A stretch of DNA of 39,881 bases from CAYOHP01 sp964403795 [NCBI: uncultured bacterium] (GCA_964403795.1 CAYOHP010000052.1:1-39881); one strand, 5' to 3'. Positions 16,637 to 25,526 are shown, counted from the first letter of the stretch. Notes: generated by a model from the sequence alone, not told the origin. Made by a program: numbers and translations.

Positions 16637-17803
16637 ATGCCGATCCGGCTGGTCTTCGCCCATCTCCGCGCCCACTGGGTGCGGAGCCTGCTCACGGTGG
16701 GTTCGCTGGCGGTGGCGGTCTTCCTGCTCTGCTTCCTCAGGACCATCCTGGTCAGCATGCAGGCCGGGGTCGACGCTTCCTCGGCCACCCGGCTGGTGGT
16801 GCAGTCGGCGGTGAGCCTGTTCGTGGACCTGCCGCTCGCCTACCAGGCCAAGATCGCCTCGGTGCCCGGGGTCGAGAAGGTCTGCAAGCTCCAGTGGTTC
16901 GGGGGCTACTACCAGGATCCGTCCAACTTCTTCGCCCAGTTCGGGGTCGACCACGACCGCTTCTTCGACGTCTACCCCGAGGTGAAGCTGGTCTCGGGGA
17001 CCCGGGAAGACTTCGAGTCGACCCGCACCGGCTGCGTCATCGGGATCGAACTCTCCCGCAGGTACGGCTGGAAGGTGGGCGACAAGATCCCGATCATCCC
17101 CACCTTCTTCCCCCGCTCCGACGGGCTCCCTTGGGAGTTCGAGGTCAAGGGCGTCTACGAGTCGACCGCCCCCAATGTCGACAACCTGACCCTCTGGTTC
17201 CACTTCGCCACCCTGGAGGCCGCCGCCGATACCGGACTGATCGAGGGTCCGATAGGGGTGGGCGTCTACGCCATGACGATCGGGAAAGGGGTCGACCCGA
17301 TCGCGGTCTGCGCCGCGGTCGACGCCCTCTACGAGAACGGGCCGCAACGGGTGCAGTCCACCACCGAAGCGGAGTTCCAGCGCCAATTCCTCACCATGAT
17401 GGGGAGCGTGCCGTTCTTCCTGAACTCGATCGGCGGAGCCATCCTCTTCGCCATCCTGTTGGCGGCCCTCAACACGATGCTGATGGCGGCCCGCCAGCGT
17501 ACCCACGAGACCGGGGTACTGAAGGCGCTCGGCTTCACCGACGGGACCGCGGCCGGACTCTTCCTGCTCGAGTCGCTCCTGGTCTGCGGACTCGGCGGAG
17601 CGCTGGGCACCGGCTTCATGGCCTGGATCGCTCCTCGCATGGCCTCGGCCATGGCGACCATGTTCCCGGTCTTCCTGCTCACCCGGGGGACGCTGGCGAT
17701 GGGCTTCGGCCTGGCGTGCGCGGTGGGCCTGGTGGCCGGGATCGTCCCGGCCTGGATGGCGAGTCGTCTCGACCCGGTCGAGGCGCTGCGGGCGGAGGTC
17801 TGA
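16637..17803 (+). CDS. FtsX/MacB-like ABC permease (first of two)
   Basis: 388 residues. One N-terminal membrane helix ([21 protein letters not shown]) is followed by a periplasmic MacB-type core domain of about 230 residues (including [20 protein letters not shown] and a [22 protein letters not shown] stretch typical of the family). Three C-terminal helices end with a [18 protein letters not shown] tail. That tail and the [21 protein letters not shown] loop are hallmarks of FtsX-like permeases that couple to the ATPase through the cytoplasmic loop. The next permease starts 4 nt downstream. The two are paralogues and probably form a heterodimer. Confidence 0.93.
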   Translation: MPIRLVFAHLRAHWVRSLLTVGSLAVAVFLLCFLRTILVSMQAGVDASSATRLVVQSAVSLFVDLPLAYQAKIASVPGVEKVCKLQWFGGYYQDPSNFFAQFGVDHDRFFDVYPEVKLVSGTREDFESTRTGCVIGIELSRRYGWKVGDKIPIIPTFFPRSDGLPWEFEVKGVYESTAPNVDNLTLWFHFATLEAAADTGLIEGPIGVGVYAMTIGKGVDPIAVCAAVDALYENGPQRVQSTTEAEFQRQFLTMMGSVPFFLNSIGGAILFAILLAALNTMLMAARQRTHETGVLKALGFTDGTAAGLFLLESLLVCGLGGALGTGFMAWIAPRMASAMATMFPVFLLTRGTLAMGFGLACAVGLVAGIVPAWMASRLDPVEALRAEV

Positions 17804-17807
17804 TCCG

Positions 17808-18977
17808 ATGTCGCTCCCCCCTCTCTCCTACAACCTGCGGAGCCTCACGGTGCGCCGCTCGGCGACCCTGCTCACCGCCCTCTCGATCGGGGCCACGGTG
17901 GCGGTGGTGGCCGGCATCCTGGCCCTGGAGCAGGGCTTCAAGAAGCTCTACACCCAGGGGGGACGGGCCGACGTGGCCGTCTTCCTCAGGCCCGGAGCCA
18001 ACGCCGAGGGCGAGAGCGCGGTCCCCCGGGACCGGGCCCAGATGGTGATCAAGGAGACCCCCGAGATCGCCGCCGACGCTTCCGGCCGGCCGCTCGCCTC
18101 CACCGAGGTCTACCTGGCGGTCCGCCGCCCCAAGGCCGACGGGGGCGAGACCAACGTGCCCATCCGGGGGGTGGAGCCCATGAGCTTCGCGATCGCCGGC
18201 GAGAGGCTCCGGATCGTGGAAGGACGGAACTTCACCCCCGGCCACGACGAGGTGATCGTGGGCGAGAGCCTGGTGGGACGCCTGGCGCGGGGCCGGGTCG
18301 GCGACGTGGTGCAGCTGAACACGGTGCCCTTCAAGGTGGTCGGGATCTTCGCCTACGACGGGCCGTTCCGCTCCGAGATCTGGGGCGACCTCGACCGGAT
18401 GATGGCGGCGCTGAACCGCCCGGTGGCCAGCCGGGTGATCGCCAAGCTGCGTCCGGGGACCGAGGTGGAGGCGCTGGCAGGGCGGCTCGAGAAGAGCAAG
18501 CGGGTGCCCGCCAAGGTGATGACCGAGGACGTCTACCTGGAGAACCAGACCAAGGCCCTCTCCGGGGTCCTGAAGCTGCTCTCGCGCTTCCTGGGGATCA
18601 TCATGGGAACCGCCGCGGTCTTCACCGGGACCAACACGATGCTCGCCGCCATCGCTGCCCGGACCCACGAGATCGGGCTGCTGGTGGCGCTCGGGTTCCG
18701 GCCATGGGCGGTCTTCCTCTCGTTCATGCTGGAGGCCCTGGCGCTCGGCCTGGTGGGCGGGGTGCTGGGGTGCCTCATGGTCTGGCCGGTCCACGGCATC
18801 CAGACCGGCACCACCAACTTCCAGACCTTCACGGAGGTGGCCTTCGCCTTCCGGGTGACCCCCGAGGTGCTCGCCACGGCGGTACTCTCGGCGGTGGTGC
18901 TCGGCCTGCTGGGCGGGGTCTTCCCCGCCTACCGGGCCGCCACCCAGGACCCGGTGGCCGCGCTGCGCCAGGTTTGA
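17808..18977 (+). CDS. FtsX/MacB-like ABC permease (second of two)
   Basis: 389 residues with the same plan as its neighbour: an N-terminal helix (ATLLTALSIGATVAVVAGILAL), a periplasmic MacB core with ANAEGESAVPRDRAQMVIKETP and NFTPGHDEVIVGESLVGRLA, then three C-terminal helices with NTMLAAIAARTHEIGLLVALGFRP and the terminal YRAATQDPVAALRQV. The ATG at 17808 lies in a tight junction after the first permease stop. Divergence between the two permeases in the periplasmic part suggests that each contacts a different side of the adaptor or cargo. A C1 aminopeptidase gene follows after 25 nt in the same direction. Confidence 0.93.
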   Translation: MSLPPLSYNLRSLTVRRSATLLTALSIGATVAVVAGILALEQGFKKLYTQGGRADVAVFLRPGANAEGESAVPRDRAQMVIKETPEIAADASGRPLASTEVYLAVRRPKADGGETNVPIRGVEPMSFAIAGERLRIVEGRNFTPGHDEVIVGESLVGRLARGRVGDVVQLNTVPFKVVGIFAYDGPFRSEIWGDLDRMMAALNRPVASRVIAKLRPGTEVEALAGRLEKSKRVPAKVMTEDVYLENQTKALSGVLKLLSRFLGIIMGTAAVFTGTNTMLAAIAARTHEIGLLVALGFRPWAVFLSFMLEALALGLVGGVLGCLMVWPVHGIQTGTTNFQTFTEVAFAFRVTPEVLATAVLSAVVLGLLGGVFPAYRAATQDPVAALRQV

Positions 18978-19002
18978 CCGTGTTCCCCAGGGAGACAACG
19001 CC

Positions 19003-20337
19003 ATGATGAGGAAGACCGGAGAGCTCTCGACGTCCGTCCTGGACGGTTTCCGCGAGCGGTTCGAGGCCCGGGCGGAGAATCGGGTGGCCATGAATGCCGC
19101 TACCCGGGGCGACCTCGAGGAGATCTCCCTCAATCGCCGGGTGCTCGACGGGATCGACTGGAGCTTCTCCCACGAGGTCGCGGTCGGAGGCATCACCGCC
19201 CAGAAGCAGGCCGGGACCTGCTGGCTCTATGCGGGCCTGAACTGGCTCCGCAAGATCACCATGAAGAAGATGAAGGTGGAAGGCGGCTTCCAGTTCTCCC
19301 AGAACTACCTGGTGTTCTGGGACCAGCTCGAGAAGTGCAACCGCTTCCTGGAGCGGATGATCGACCTCCGGGACCGCAGCATCGAGGACCGGACGGTGCA
19401 CTGGTACCTGACCAACCCGGTCTCCGACGGCGGCGACTGGGTGCTGCTCCGGGACCTGATCGAGAAGTACGGCCTGGTGCCCCAGACCGCCATGGCCGAC
19501 ACCTCGAACCTGGGCAACTCCGCGTTCAAGAACCAGATCCTCTCCTACAAGCTGCGGGAAGGCGCGTCGTTGATCCGGGCCCGGGCCGCGGCGGGGGCGG
19601 AGATCGACGAGCTGCACGCCCTCAAGCTGGAGCGCATGGAGGAGATCTGGCGGATCCTCTGCATCCTGTTCGGCGAACCGCCGGCGAAGTTCGACTGGAG
19701 CTTCCGGGACAAGAAGGGGAAGTTCCACCGCCACACCGGGCTCACCCCCCACGACTTCTTCCACCGGTGGGTGGGGGTGAAGGTGCGGGACTACCTGCAC
19801 CTCGTCTCCTCGCCCCTGCCGAGCACGCCCTACCACCGCACCTACACCATCGAGGGGGTGCGCAACATCGAGGGGCAGCCCGACGGCGCCTCGCTCAACG
19901 TACCCGTCGCCACCGTGCGGGAGCTGGCCCTGAAACTCCTGACCAAGGGCGAGCCGGTGTTCTTCGACTGCGACGTCACCCAGGGCCTGAACCGCAAGCT
20001 CGGCATGCTCGACACCGAGCTCTACGACTACGGGCTGCTCTTCGACACCCGCTTCGGGATGGACCGGGTCACCCGCATGGAGTACTTCCACGAGCGCCCG
20101 ACCCACTGCATGGTGCTGGTCGGGGTCGACCTGGTCGGTAAGCAGCCGGTGAAGTGGAAGATCGAGAACAGCTGGGGCGAGGACCGGGGCGAGAAGGGCC
20201 TCTTCCAGATGAGCGATCGCTGGTTCGAGGAGTACGTCTACGGGCTGACGGTCCACCGCAAGGTCCTGGGACCCAAGCTCTCGAAGCTCTTCGACGCCGC
20301 CCCGGTGGCCCTGCCTCCCTGGCACACGCTCTCGTGA
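19003..20337 (+). CDS. C1-family aminopeptidase (PepC / bleomycin hydrolase-like)
   Basis: 444 residues, the normal length of bleomycin-hydrolase-type cysteine aminopeptidases, which form self-compartmentalised cytoplasmic hexamers. The papain triad is visible: QKQAGTCWLYAGLN with Cys73 and the oxyanion Gln, THCMVLVGVD with His368, and WKIENSWGED with Asn389. The family's N-terminal region and the SDGGDWVLLRDLIEKYGLVP block are present. No signal peptide is seen. The ATG has a CAGGGAG site. It sits 25 nt after the ABC permease, so it may be in the same operon. That link could be regulatory (peptide or toxic glycopeptide handling) or accidental; bleomycin-type drug inactivation next to an exporter is only speculation. 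Confidence 0.93.
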   Translation: MMRKTGELSTSVLDGFRERFEARAENRVAMNAATRGDLEEISLNRRVLDGIDWSFSHEVAVGGITAQKQAGTCWLYAGLNWLRKITMKKMKVEGGFQFSQNYLVFWDQLEKCNRFLERMIDLRDRSIEDRTVHWYLTNPVSDGGDWVLLRDLIEKYGLVPQTAMADTSNLGNSAFKNQILSYKLREGASLIRARAAAGAEIDELHALKLERMEEIWRILCILFGEPPAKFDWSFRDKKGKFHRHTGLTPHDFFHRWVGVKVRDYLHLVSSPLPSTPYHRTYTIEGVRNIEGQPDGASLNVPVATVRELALKLLTKGEPVFFDCDVTQGLNRKLGMLDTELYDYGLLFDTRFGMDRVTRMEYFHERPTHCMVLVGVDLVGKQPVKWKIENSWGEDRGEKGLFQMSDRWFEEYVYGLTVHRKVLGPKLSKLFDAAPVALPPWHTLS

Positions 20338-20401
20338 ATCGAGCGACCCGGGAGCCCGGGCGGATGGGGTCCGGGACGGGAATGCCCGGAGGGGGGAAGC
20401 C

Positions 20402-22630
20402 ATGATCCGGAACCTGTTGGGAAGGCTGAGAAGGAGCCGGTCCCGGACCCGGGTCGTGGTGGTCCCGGGGGTGCTCGGCAGCCGGCTCGGGCTCCGCGGC
20501 ACCTTCGTCGACGACACCATCTGGCTCGACCCGCTCGACATCGGGCGCGGGCACCTCGATCGGCTGGCCCTCGGCGACGACGGAAAGGGCGAGTGCGAGG
20601 CGCTGGGGATCCTGCCCTTCGCCTATCTGCGGATCGTGATGTCGCTCCGGGCCCAGGGATACGCGGTGGAGACCCATGCCTACGACTGGCGCCGGGGCGT
20701 CGCAGGGCTCGGCCGCGAACTGGCGGACCGGATCCAGGACTTGCGGAGCGACGACGTACGGATCGTGGGCCACAGCTTCGGGGGTCTGCTCGCCCGGGCG
20801 GCGCTGGCCGCCGGCGCCCCGGGGGTGACCCGGGTGGTCACCTTGGGAACGCCCCACCAGGGAGCCTTCGCCACCCTCCAGGTGCTGCGCGGCCACCACC
20901 CCATCGTGCAGCGGGTGGCGGCCATCGATCCCCGGCGCGATCCGGAGAGCCTGGCGCGCCGGATCTTCGCCACCTTCCCGGGAACCTACGCGATCCTCCC
21001 GCACCCGCCCCCCGGTGCCCCGGATCCATGCGATCCCGCGAGCTGGCCGGAGCGGGGCGTGCCGATCCGGGCGGCCATGCTCGATGCAGCCCGGCGGGAG
21101 CACCGGGCCCTGGCGCCTCCCGACTCCCGCTTCGTGGCGGTGGCGGGAACCGGCTTCGAGACCCCGCTCGGGGCCGAGCCCACCCCTGAGGGCTTCCGCT
21201 ACCCGATGTCGAGTCGCGGCGACGGGATCGTGCCCATCGAGTCGGCGGTCCCGGAAGGCGTCCCCGGCTACTACATCGAGGGGGGCCACGGCCTGCTCCC
21301 CAGCCTGGGGCCACTGCTCGAGGCCCTCCCCGACCTGCTGGACGGGGGGTCCACCGACCGTCTGGCTACCCGCCCTCCGCCGGCGCGCCCGCTGGGCACC
21401 GTCGGCGAGGTCGACCTGGAGGCGCAGTTCGCCACCCTCGCCAAGGCCCTCGAGAGGCCCTCCCCGCAGGCCCTGCAGGCGCTGGTCGCGGAGTTCGCGG
21501 CCCCGGCGCCCAGCGACGACGGGTACCAGGGCCCGGGCTCCGGGGGAGACGACGGAGGGAGCGAAGAAGCCGGGCCGGTCGCTGGAACCCCGGGTGCGGG
21601 TCCCGTGTCCGGGGCATCGTCGGCGCCGGCCGCCCCGAAGGTGTCGCGTGATGCCGCGGCCCGTCTCGCCTTCATGGCCCAGGCTGGCGAGGACCCCAAC
21701 GGCTACGCCCTGCTCCAACCCGGGATGGAATACTGGGACCACCCCCTCGGCTTCGCCGGCTACCGCACCTCGCTGTGGACCCCGGTGGTGCTGGGCGACC
21801 CCTGTTGTCGTCCCTCGGACCGAGCGACCGTCCTCTCGGCCCTGGTGGCCGCCCGCCCCAAGGCCGTGTTCTTCAACCTTTCGGAAGCCGCCGCCACCGA
21901 CCTCTCGGGACTCGGTCTGGGATACCGCTTCGCCCCCATGGGGACGGAGCGCTACCTGGACCTCGCGACCGGCGAAGGCTTCGAGGCGAAGACCGTGAAG
22001 AGCGCGGTCAAGAAGGCGAAGAAGGCCGGCCTCGAGCTCGACGAGCTCGACTGGGCGACCGCCTCGCCCGAGCGCCTGCTCACCCTCGCCGAAGTGAACC
22101 GCGAGTTCCTGGCCGCTACCCCGGCAGGGCGCGAGATCACCTTCGTGTCGCGAGGCGTGGCGTTGGCACCCGAGCCGGAGGTCCGGGTCTTCGTGCTCTC
22201 GGCCCGGGAGGGCGAGACGGCCCGGGACTTCGGCTTCCTGGTGCTCGACCCCTGGTGGCAGGGCGGGGTCCGGGTCGGCTACCAGCTGAACGCCATCCGC
22301 TTCCGGCGGACCCGGATCTGGGGCGTCTACTTCGCGGTCGTCGCCATGCTCGCCGATCTGCTCCGGGCCGAGGGCAGCCGGTTCCTCAGTCTGGGGGGAC
22401 TCGCCTACGACCTGGTGGAACAGCCCTCCGCCTTCCCCCACGACCCGAAGATGCTCCGGCGCCTGGCCTTCGTCCGGGAACGCACCGACGAGCACTACGT
22501 GATGAGCCACTTCACCTCGATGAAGGTCGAGCTGGGTGGCACCGCCCTGCGCCGCTACATCGCGTTGCCGGCCCGGGCCTCCGTCACCCGCTCGGTGCTG
22601 CGCTTCCTGCGGGTCTCGGGGATGGTCTAG
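20402..22630 (+). CDS. Alpha/beta-hydrolase (LCAT/PGAP1-like) fused to a DUF2156-like GNAT domain
   Basis: 742 residues in one uninterrupted frame. The N-terminal part (about 15-310) is a lipase-type alpha/beta hydrolase with VVVVPGVLGSRLG, the elbow VGHSFGG (Ser125), SSRGDGIVP (Asp274) and GGHGLLP (His296), all catalytic residues in order. A Pro/Gly/Ala linker (about 380-425) follows. The C-terminal part (about 435-735) resembles DUF2156, the transferase domain of lysyl-phosphatidylglycerol synthases (GFAGYRTSLWTPVVLGDPCC, FEAKTVKSAVKKAKKAGLEL, FGFLVLDPWW, FLSLGGLAYDL). Acyl or aminoacyl transfer linked to a lipid esterase would make a bifunctional lipid-modifying enzyme. There is no signal peptide. 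The ATG has a GGAGGGGGG site. The downstream gene is convergent and also encodes a GNAT-fold protein. Confidence 0.82.
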   Translation: MIRNLLGRLRRSRSRTRVVVVPGVLGSRLGLRGTFVDDTIWLDPLDIGRGHLDRLALGDDGKGECEALGILPFAYLRIVMSLRAQGYAVETHAYDWRRGVAGLGRELADRIQDLRSDDVRIVGHSFGGLLARAALAAGAPGVTRVVTLGTPHQGAFATLQVLRGHHPIVQRVAAIDPRRDPESLARRIFATFPGTYAILPHPPPGAPDPCDPASWPERGVPIRAAMLDAARREHRALAPPDSRFVAVAGTGFETPLGAEPTPEGFRYPMSSRGDGIVPIESAVPEGVPGYYIEGGHGLLPSLGPLLEALPDLLDGGSTDRLATRPPPARPLGTVGEVDLEAQFATLAKALERPSPQALQALVAEFAAPAPSDDGYQGPGSGGDDGGSEEAGPVAGTPGAGPVSGASSAPAAPKVSRDAAARLAFMAQAGEDPNGYALLQPGMEYWDHPLGFAGYRTSLWTPVVLGDPCCRPSDRATVLSALVAARPKAVFFNLSEAAATDLSGLGLGYRFAPMGTERYLDLATGEGFEAKTVKSAVKKAKKAGLELDELDWATASPERLLTLAEVNREFLAATPAGREITFVSRGVALAPEPEVRVFVLSAREGETARDFGFLVLDPWWQGGVRVGYQLNAIRFRRTRIWGVYFAVVAMLADLLRAEGSRFLSLGGLAYDLVEQPSAFPHDPKMLRRLAFVRERTDEHYVMSHFTSMKVELGGTALRRYIALPARASVTRSVLRFLRVSGMV

Positions 22631-22667
22631 TCCGCGAGCCCGCAGCTCGAGCCGAGGCCCGGACCCG

Positions 22668-24002
22668 CTACTCGGCGAAGGGGTTCCGGTCCGGAGCCTC
22701 GGGATGGGGGACCGCTGCGAGCACCCGGCGCACCACACTCTCCAGCACCGGGACCCGGTGCCGGACCCAGGCGGAGCTCTTGACCGGCCGGCAGCCGAGC
22801 CGGGCCTTGGCGTCGAGCGCGGTCCCGCCGTAGGAGATCCGCGCCACCCGCCACTCGATGCCGGTCTCCACCACCGCCTGCAGCAGCCGGTGGTAGATCG
22901 GCAGGTCGGCGTTGGCCTGGTAGTCGATCCCCAGGTAGTAGCCGTAGGCCGTGTCCCGGTCCCGGAGCACGCTCACCCAGCCCACCAGCTCCCCCTGTGA
23001 GCCTGCGGCTCGGCCCAAGGGCCTCGCCAGCGACGGGCTACACCTCGCTGCTCCCCCTGGCTGAGCCAGGGGCGCTCCGGCTACACCCGTGTCCCGCCGG
23101 ATCCCGAGCAGGCGCACCCGCTCCGGGCCGAGCGCCTCGGCCAGGGCCGGGAAGAACGCCTCGGGCAGGGTGAGCAACCGGAACTTGCTGCCGTCGGCCA
23201 CCGCCCGGTAGAGCGCATGGATCCTCGCCCCCTCCCGAGCCAGCGCCTCGGGAGGAATCGGCTCGAGCCACCCGCCGCCCGCCTCCAGGTCCTTCGCCAC
23301 CTTGGCCGCGGCCTTCCGGTACTTCTTGTTGAGCGCCGCCAGGTACCCCGAGAAGTCGCCCCAGGCGGGATCCACCTCCAGCACCATGTTGGGGTCGACC
23401 GGCATGGGGTGGTAACCGAGGGCGGAGAGGGCCTCGCCCTGGGAGCGCTCGTCGGGCAGCTCCTTGATCACGGTGTAGTCGGTGTCGCCCTCGAGCTTGG
23501 CGGCCCGCCGCAGCCGGTACAGGCCCTCGGCTACCGCCGGCCACAAGGCTGCGGGATCCTCGCCGGGCGCGAACGCGACCCCGTGCGGACCGTAGGTGGC
23601 GAGGCCACCGCAGACGGTGACCCTCCGTCGCACCTCGTCGAGGGCCTTGCGGGTCAGCGACTTCAGGGCGAGGATGGCCCGGTCGGACTCGGGGAGGTCG
23701 TCGGGGACCTGCACCACCTGCGAAGCCGTCAGCTCCAGGGTCTGGGTGGTGAAGGCCGCCACCGGCCGGTCGCCCCGGTAGACCAGGGCGAATCGGTGAG
23801 CGAGGCCGGAAGGGCCATGGTCCTGGAAGCAGGCCAGGAAGTCCCGCTGGAGGAAGACCGAGGCCGAGCCGGTCGCCTGGTCCCAATGATCGGGCCTGAG
23901 ACCGGAGATGCGGTCGGCGAAGGCGAAGGCGAGGCCGGTCGGCTCGGGGCGACCGGTGACTCCGTGCACGACGCGGGAGACGAAGCGACGGATCCTGCCC
24001 AT
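22668..24002 (-). CDS. GNAT-fold (FemAB-like) acyltransferase carrying an in-frame palindromic insert
   Basis: 444 residues from the ATG at 24002. That start has no ribosome site but is preceded exactly 6 nt upstream by TACGCT, suggesting a leaderless mRNA. The protein resembles peptidoglycan-FemAB/BioF2-like N-acyltransferases: RFALVYRGDRPVAAFTTQTLEL, CGGLATYGPHGVAFAPGEDP, AAWGDFSGYLAALNKKYRKAA-type helix (about 215-240) and the final ISYGGTALDAKARLGCRPV. About 33 residues (303-335) rich in Ala/Gly/Pro/Leu break a conserved strand between LLGIRRD and ELVGWVSVLRD; they are encoded by a hairpin-rich DNA segment. The substrate is unknown (an aminoacyl or acyl acceptor). It is convergent with the hydrolase/DUF2156 fusion. 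Confidence 0.75.
   Translation of the reverse strand: MGRIRRFVSRVVHGVTGRPEPTGLAFAFADRISGLRPDHWDQATGSASVFLQRDFLACFQDHGPSGLAHRFALVYRGDRPVAAFTTQTLELTASQVVQVPDDLPESDRAILALKSLTRKALDEVRRRVTVCGGLATYGPHGVAFAPGEDPAALWPAVAEGLYRLRRAAKLEGDTDYTVIKELPDERSQGEALSALGYHPMPVDPNMVLEVDPAWGDFSGYLAALNKKYRKAAAKVAKDLEAGGGWLEPIPPEALAREGARIHALYRAVADGSKFRLLTLPEAFFPALAEALGPERVRLLGIRRDTGVAGAPLAQPGGAARCSPSLARPLGRAAGSQGELVGWVSVLRDRDTAYGYYLGIDYQANADLPIYHRLLQAVVETGIEWRVARISYGGTALDAKARLGCRPVKSSAWVRHRVPVLESVVRRVLAAVPHPEAPDRNPFAE
22998..23090. repeat. Hairpin-rich palindromic element inserted in frame in the GNAT-fold gene
   Basis: Several inverted repeats stand in a row: GAGCC-TGC-GGCTC, GGCCC-AA-GGGCC, CAGCGA-N11-TCGCTG and a nearly loopless CCCCTGGCT-G-AGCCAGGGG. 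The motif GGCTACACC occurs twice. The segment keeps the reading frame open and adds about 31 residues. Its structure recalls Rickettsia-type palindromic elements found inside genes. Boundaries are approximate. Confidence 0.6.
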
Positions 24003-24008
24003 GGCGCG

Positions 24009-24014
24009 AGCGTA
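24009..24014 (-). promoter_or_regulatory. -10 box (TACGCT) exactly 6 nt before the GNAT-fold start: leaderless promoter
   Basis: On the minus strand TACGCT (24014-24009) is followed by six bases and then ATG (24002). This places the transcription start at or next to the A of the start codon. No Shine-Dalgarno sequence is present, in agreement with a leaderless transcript. Confidence 0.5.
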
Positions 24015-24081
24015 GTCATGCGGAGGCCGGATCCGCCACCCCGTCGCACGGGTCCCGTCCCCCGCGTGACGGCCGGCGCCC

Positions 24082-25173
24082 CTACCTCGGCCCCGGCGGG
24101 GTGGGAGCGCGAGGGCGGAGCGTCGTCCCGACCACCGCCAGCGGGAAGGCAGCGATCGCCATGGCACTCCCGGCGGCGCCGATCGAGCGGGCCCAACCCG
24201 AGTCGGCCAGGTCCCCGGCCACCCGCACCGCCAGGCCCAGGTGGAGCAGTCCGAGCGGCAGGTAGAAGACGGGCGAGTACACCAGCGCCACCCGCAGGAC
24301 GGCCGGGAAGACGATGGGCGCGTGGCCGAAGATCATGGTGAACACGAATCCCACGAAGAAGCAGTGGAGCCAGGCGTCGTACTCGAGGCCGCTCTCGAGG
24401 GGTCCGAGGGTCGCACCCAGGATCCCGGCCAGGCCCAGCCATCCGAAGCCCGAGAGGAGGCAGGCCGCCACGTAGCGGGGCAGACCGCGGGATCGGATCG
24501 TGACCCTGGCGACATCGAAGACCGCGAGCCAGAGCGCGATCCCGAGGAGGCATGCCCCCTGCACCCGGTGCGACTCCCCGGCGCCCGCCCCGGTCGCCGC
24601 CAGCGACAGGACCAGGACCGCCACCAGCATCACCAGGAGGTGCCCGGCCCAGGCCGGAGGCCGCCGGACCCGGCCCAGCTCGAGGCGTTCCCCGGCGATG
24701 GTGAGGAGCAGGAAGACCATCCAGGCAGGAACCACCGCCGGTACCTGGGTTCCCCGGAACCAGGCGAGATTCCCGGCGCACCATGCCAGGGCGCCGACCA
24801 CCGGGAGCGCCGTGAACGTCGCCCACTGTCGGGCCGCGATCGCTCCCGTCACGGCGACGAAGACCGCGCTCCCGGCCGCGAGCAGGCCGACCGCCACCGG
24901 ACGGTCCACCCCCACCACGAGGAGGAGGCCGGCGACACCGGTGGCCGAGGGAGCGACCCAGGGCCATCGCGCCCCGAGAGCCACCGCCCGCTCCACCCCG
25001 ATCAAGGTCCCCAGGAAGGCCCCCACCATGAGACCGCCGTGCTCCGAGATGAGGCTGCCCATGGCCAGCGGCAACTTCCAGCCGGCCCGGAGCAGACCTC
25101 CCCAGACGCCCAGGACCAGTCCGATGGCGGCAGGGGCCATGACCGCCACGATCACGAGGCGGGGTGGTCCCAT
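24082..25173 (-). CDS. NnrS-like multi-helix membrane protein
   Basis: 363 residues with about ten to twelve hydrophobic helices. The SEHGGLMVGAFLGTLIGVERAVAL segment and the HCFFVGFVFTMIFGHAPIVFPAVL segment resemble the histidine-bearing motifs of the NnrS family, haem/copper membrane proteins connected to nitric oxide and nitrosative stress. The match is from memory and the family has many uncharacterised branches, so a role in NO defence is tentative. The ATG at 25173 shares a base with the stop of the MIP18-like gene (TGATG); a GTG one codon upstream is also possible. It would be translated together with the iron-sulfur assembly factor. 79 bp separate it from the next leftward gene. Confidence 0.65.
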   Translation of the reverse strand: MGPPRLVIVAVMAPAAIGLVLGVWGGLLRAGWKLPLAMGSLISEHGGLMVGAFLGTLIGVERAVALGARWPWVAPSATGVAGLLLVVGVDRPVAVGLLAAGSAVFVAVTGAIAARQWATFTALPVVGALAWCAGNLAWFRGTQVPAVVPAWMVFLLLTIAGERLELGRVRRPPAWAGHLLVMLVAVLVLSLAATGAGAGESHRVQGACLLGIALWLAVFDVARVTIRSRGLPRYVAACLLSGFGWLGLAGILGATLGPLESGLEYDAWLHCFFVGFVFTMIFGHAPIVFPAVLRVALVYSPVFYLPLGLLHLGLAVRVAGDLADSGWARSIGAAGSAMAIAAFPLAVVGTTLRPRAPTPPGPR

Positions 25174-25526
25174 CACACTTCCATCCCGCCGCCCTGAGGG
25201 TCCCCGGAGTCCGGGTGCCCCAGCCGACGCCGGGCCGCCGGCCGCATGCGCTCCGGGCCCCAGGCCGGCTCCCAGACCAGCTCGACTTCCACGCCGACCA
25301 GCTCAGGGAAGGCGGAGACCAGGGCAGCCTGGGCCTCGCCCACCAGGTAGCCGCCCAGGGGACAGCCAGGACTCGTCATGGTGATCCGGACCCGGAGCCG
25401 ATCGCCCTCGAAGGCCACCCCGTAGACCAGCCCGAGGTCCACGAGGTTCTCCCCGAGCTCGGGATCCAGGACGGATGCGAGCGCGGCCAGGGCCTGCGCC
25501 TGCCTGGGGTCGTCGGGATCGCTCAT
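25173..25526 (-). CDS. MIP18/DUF59 (PaaD-like) iron-sulfur assembly protein
   Basis: 117 residues. The core is a typical DUF59 domain: LDPELGENLVDLGLVYGVAF (about 20-40), RVRITMTSPGCPLGG with the conserved Cys (about 46-60) and VELVWEPAWGPERM near the end. These small proteins help deliver iron-sulfur clusters. A C-terminal tail of about 25 Pro/Gly/Arg-rich residues is additional. The ATG at 25526 is preceded by GGGAG at 11-nt spacing. It overlaps the NnrS-like gene by one base. A function in loading a metal centre of that neighbour would be sensible but is inferred. Upstream lies the 268-bp palindromic element. Confidence 0.88.
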   Translation of the reverse strand: MSDPDDPRQAQALAALASVLDPELGENLVDLGLVYGVAFEGDRLRVRITMTSPGCPLGGYLVGEAQAALVSAFPELVGVEVELVWEPAWGPERMRPAARRRLGHPDSGDPQGGGMEV

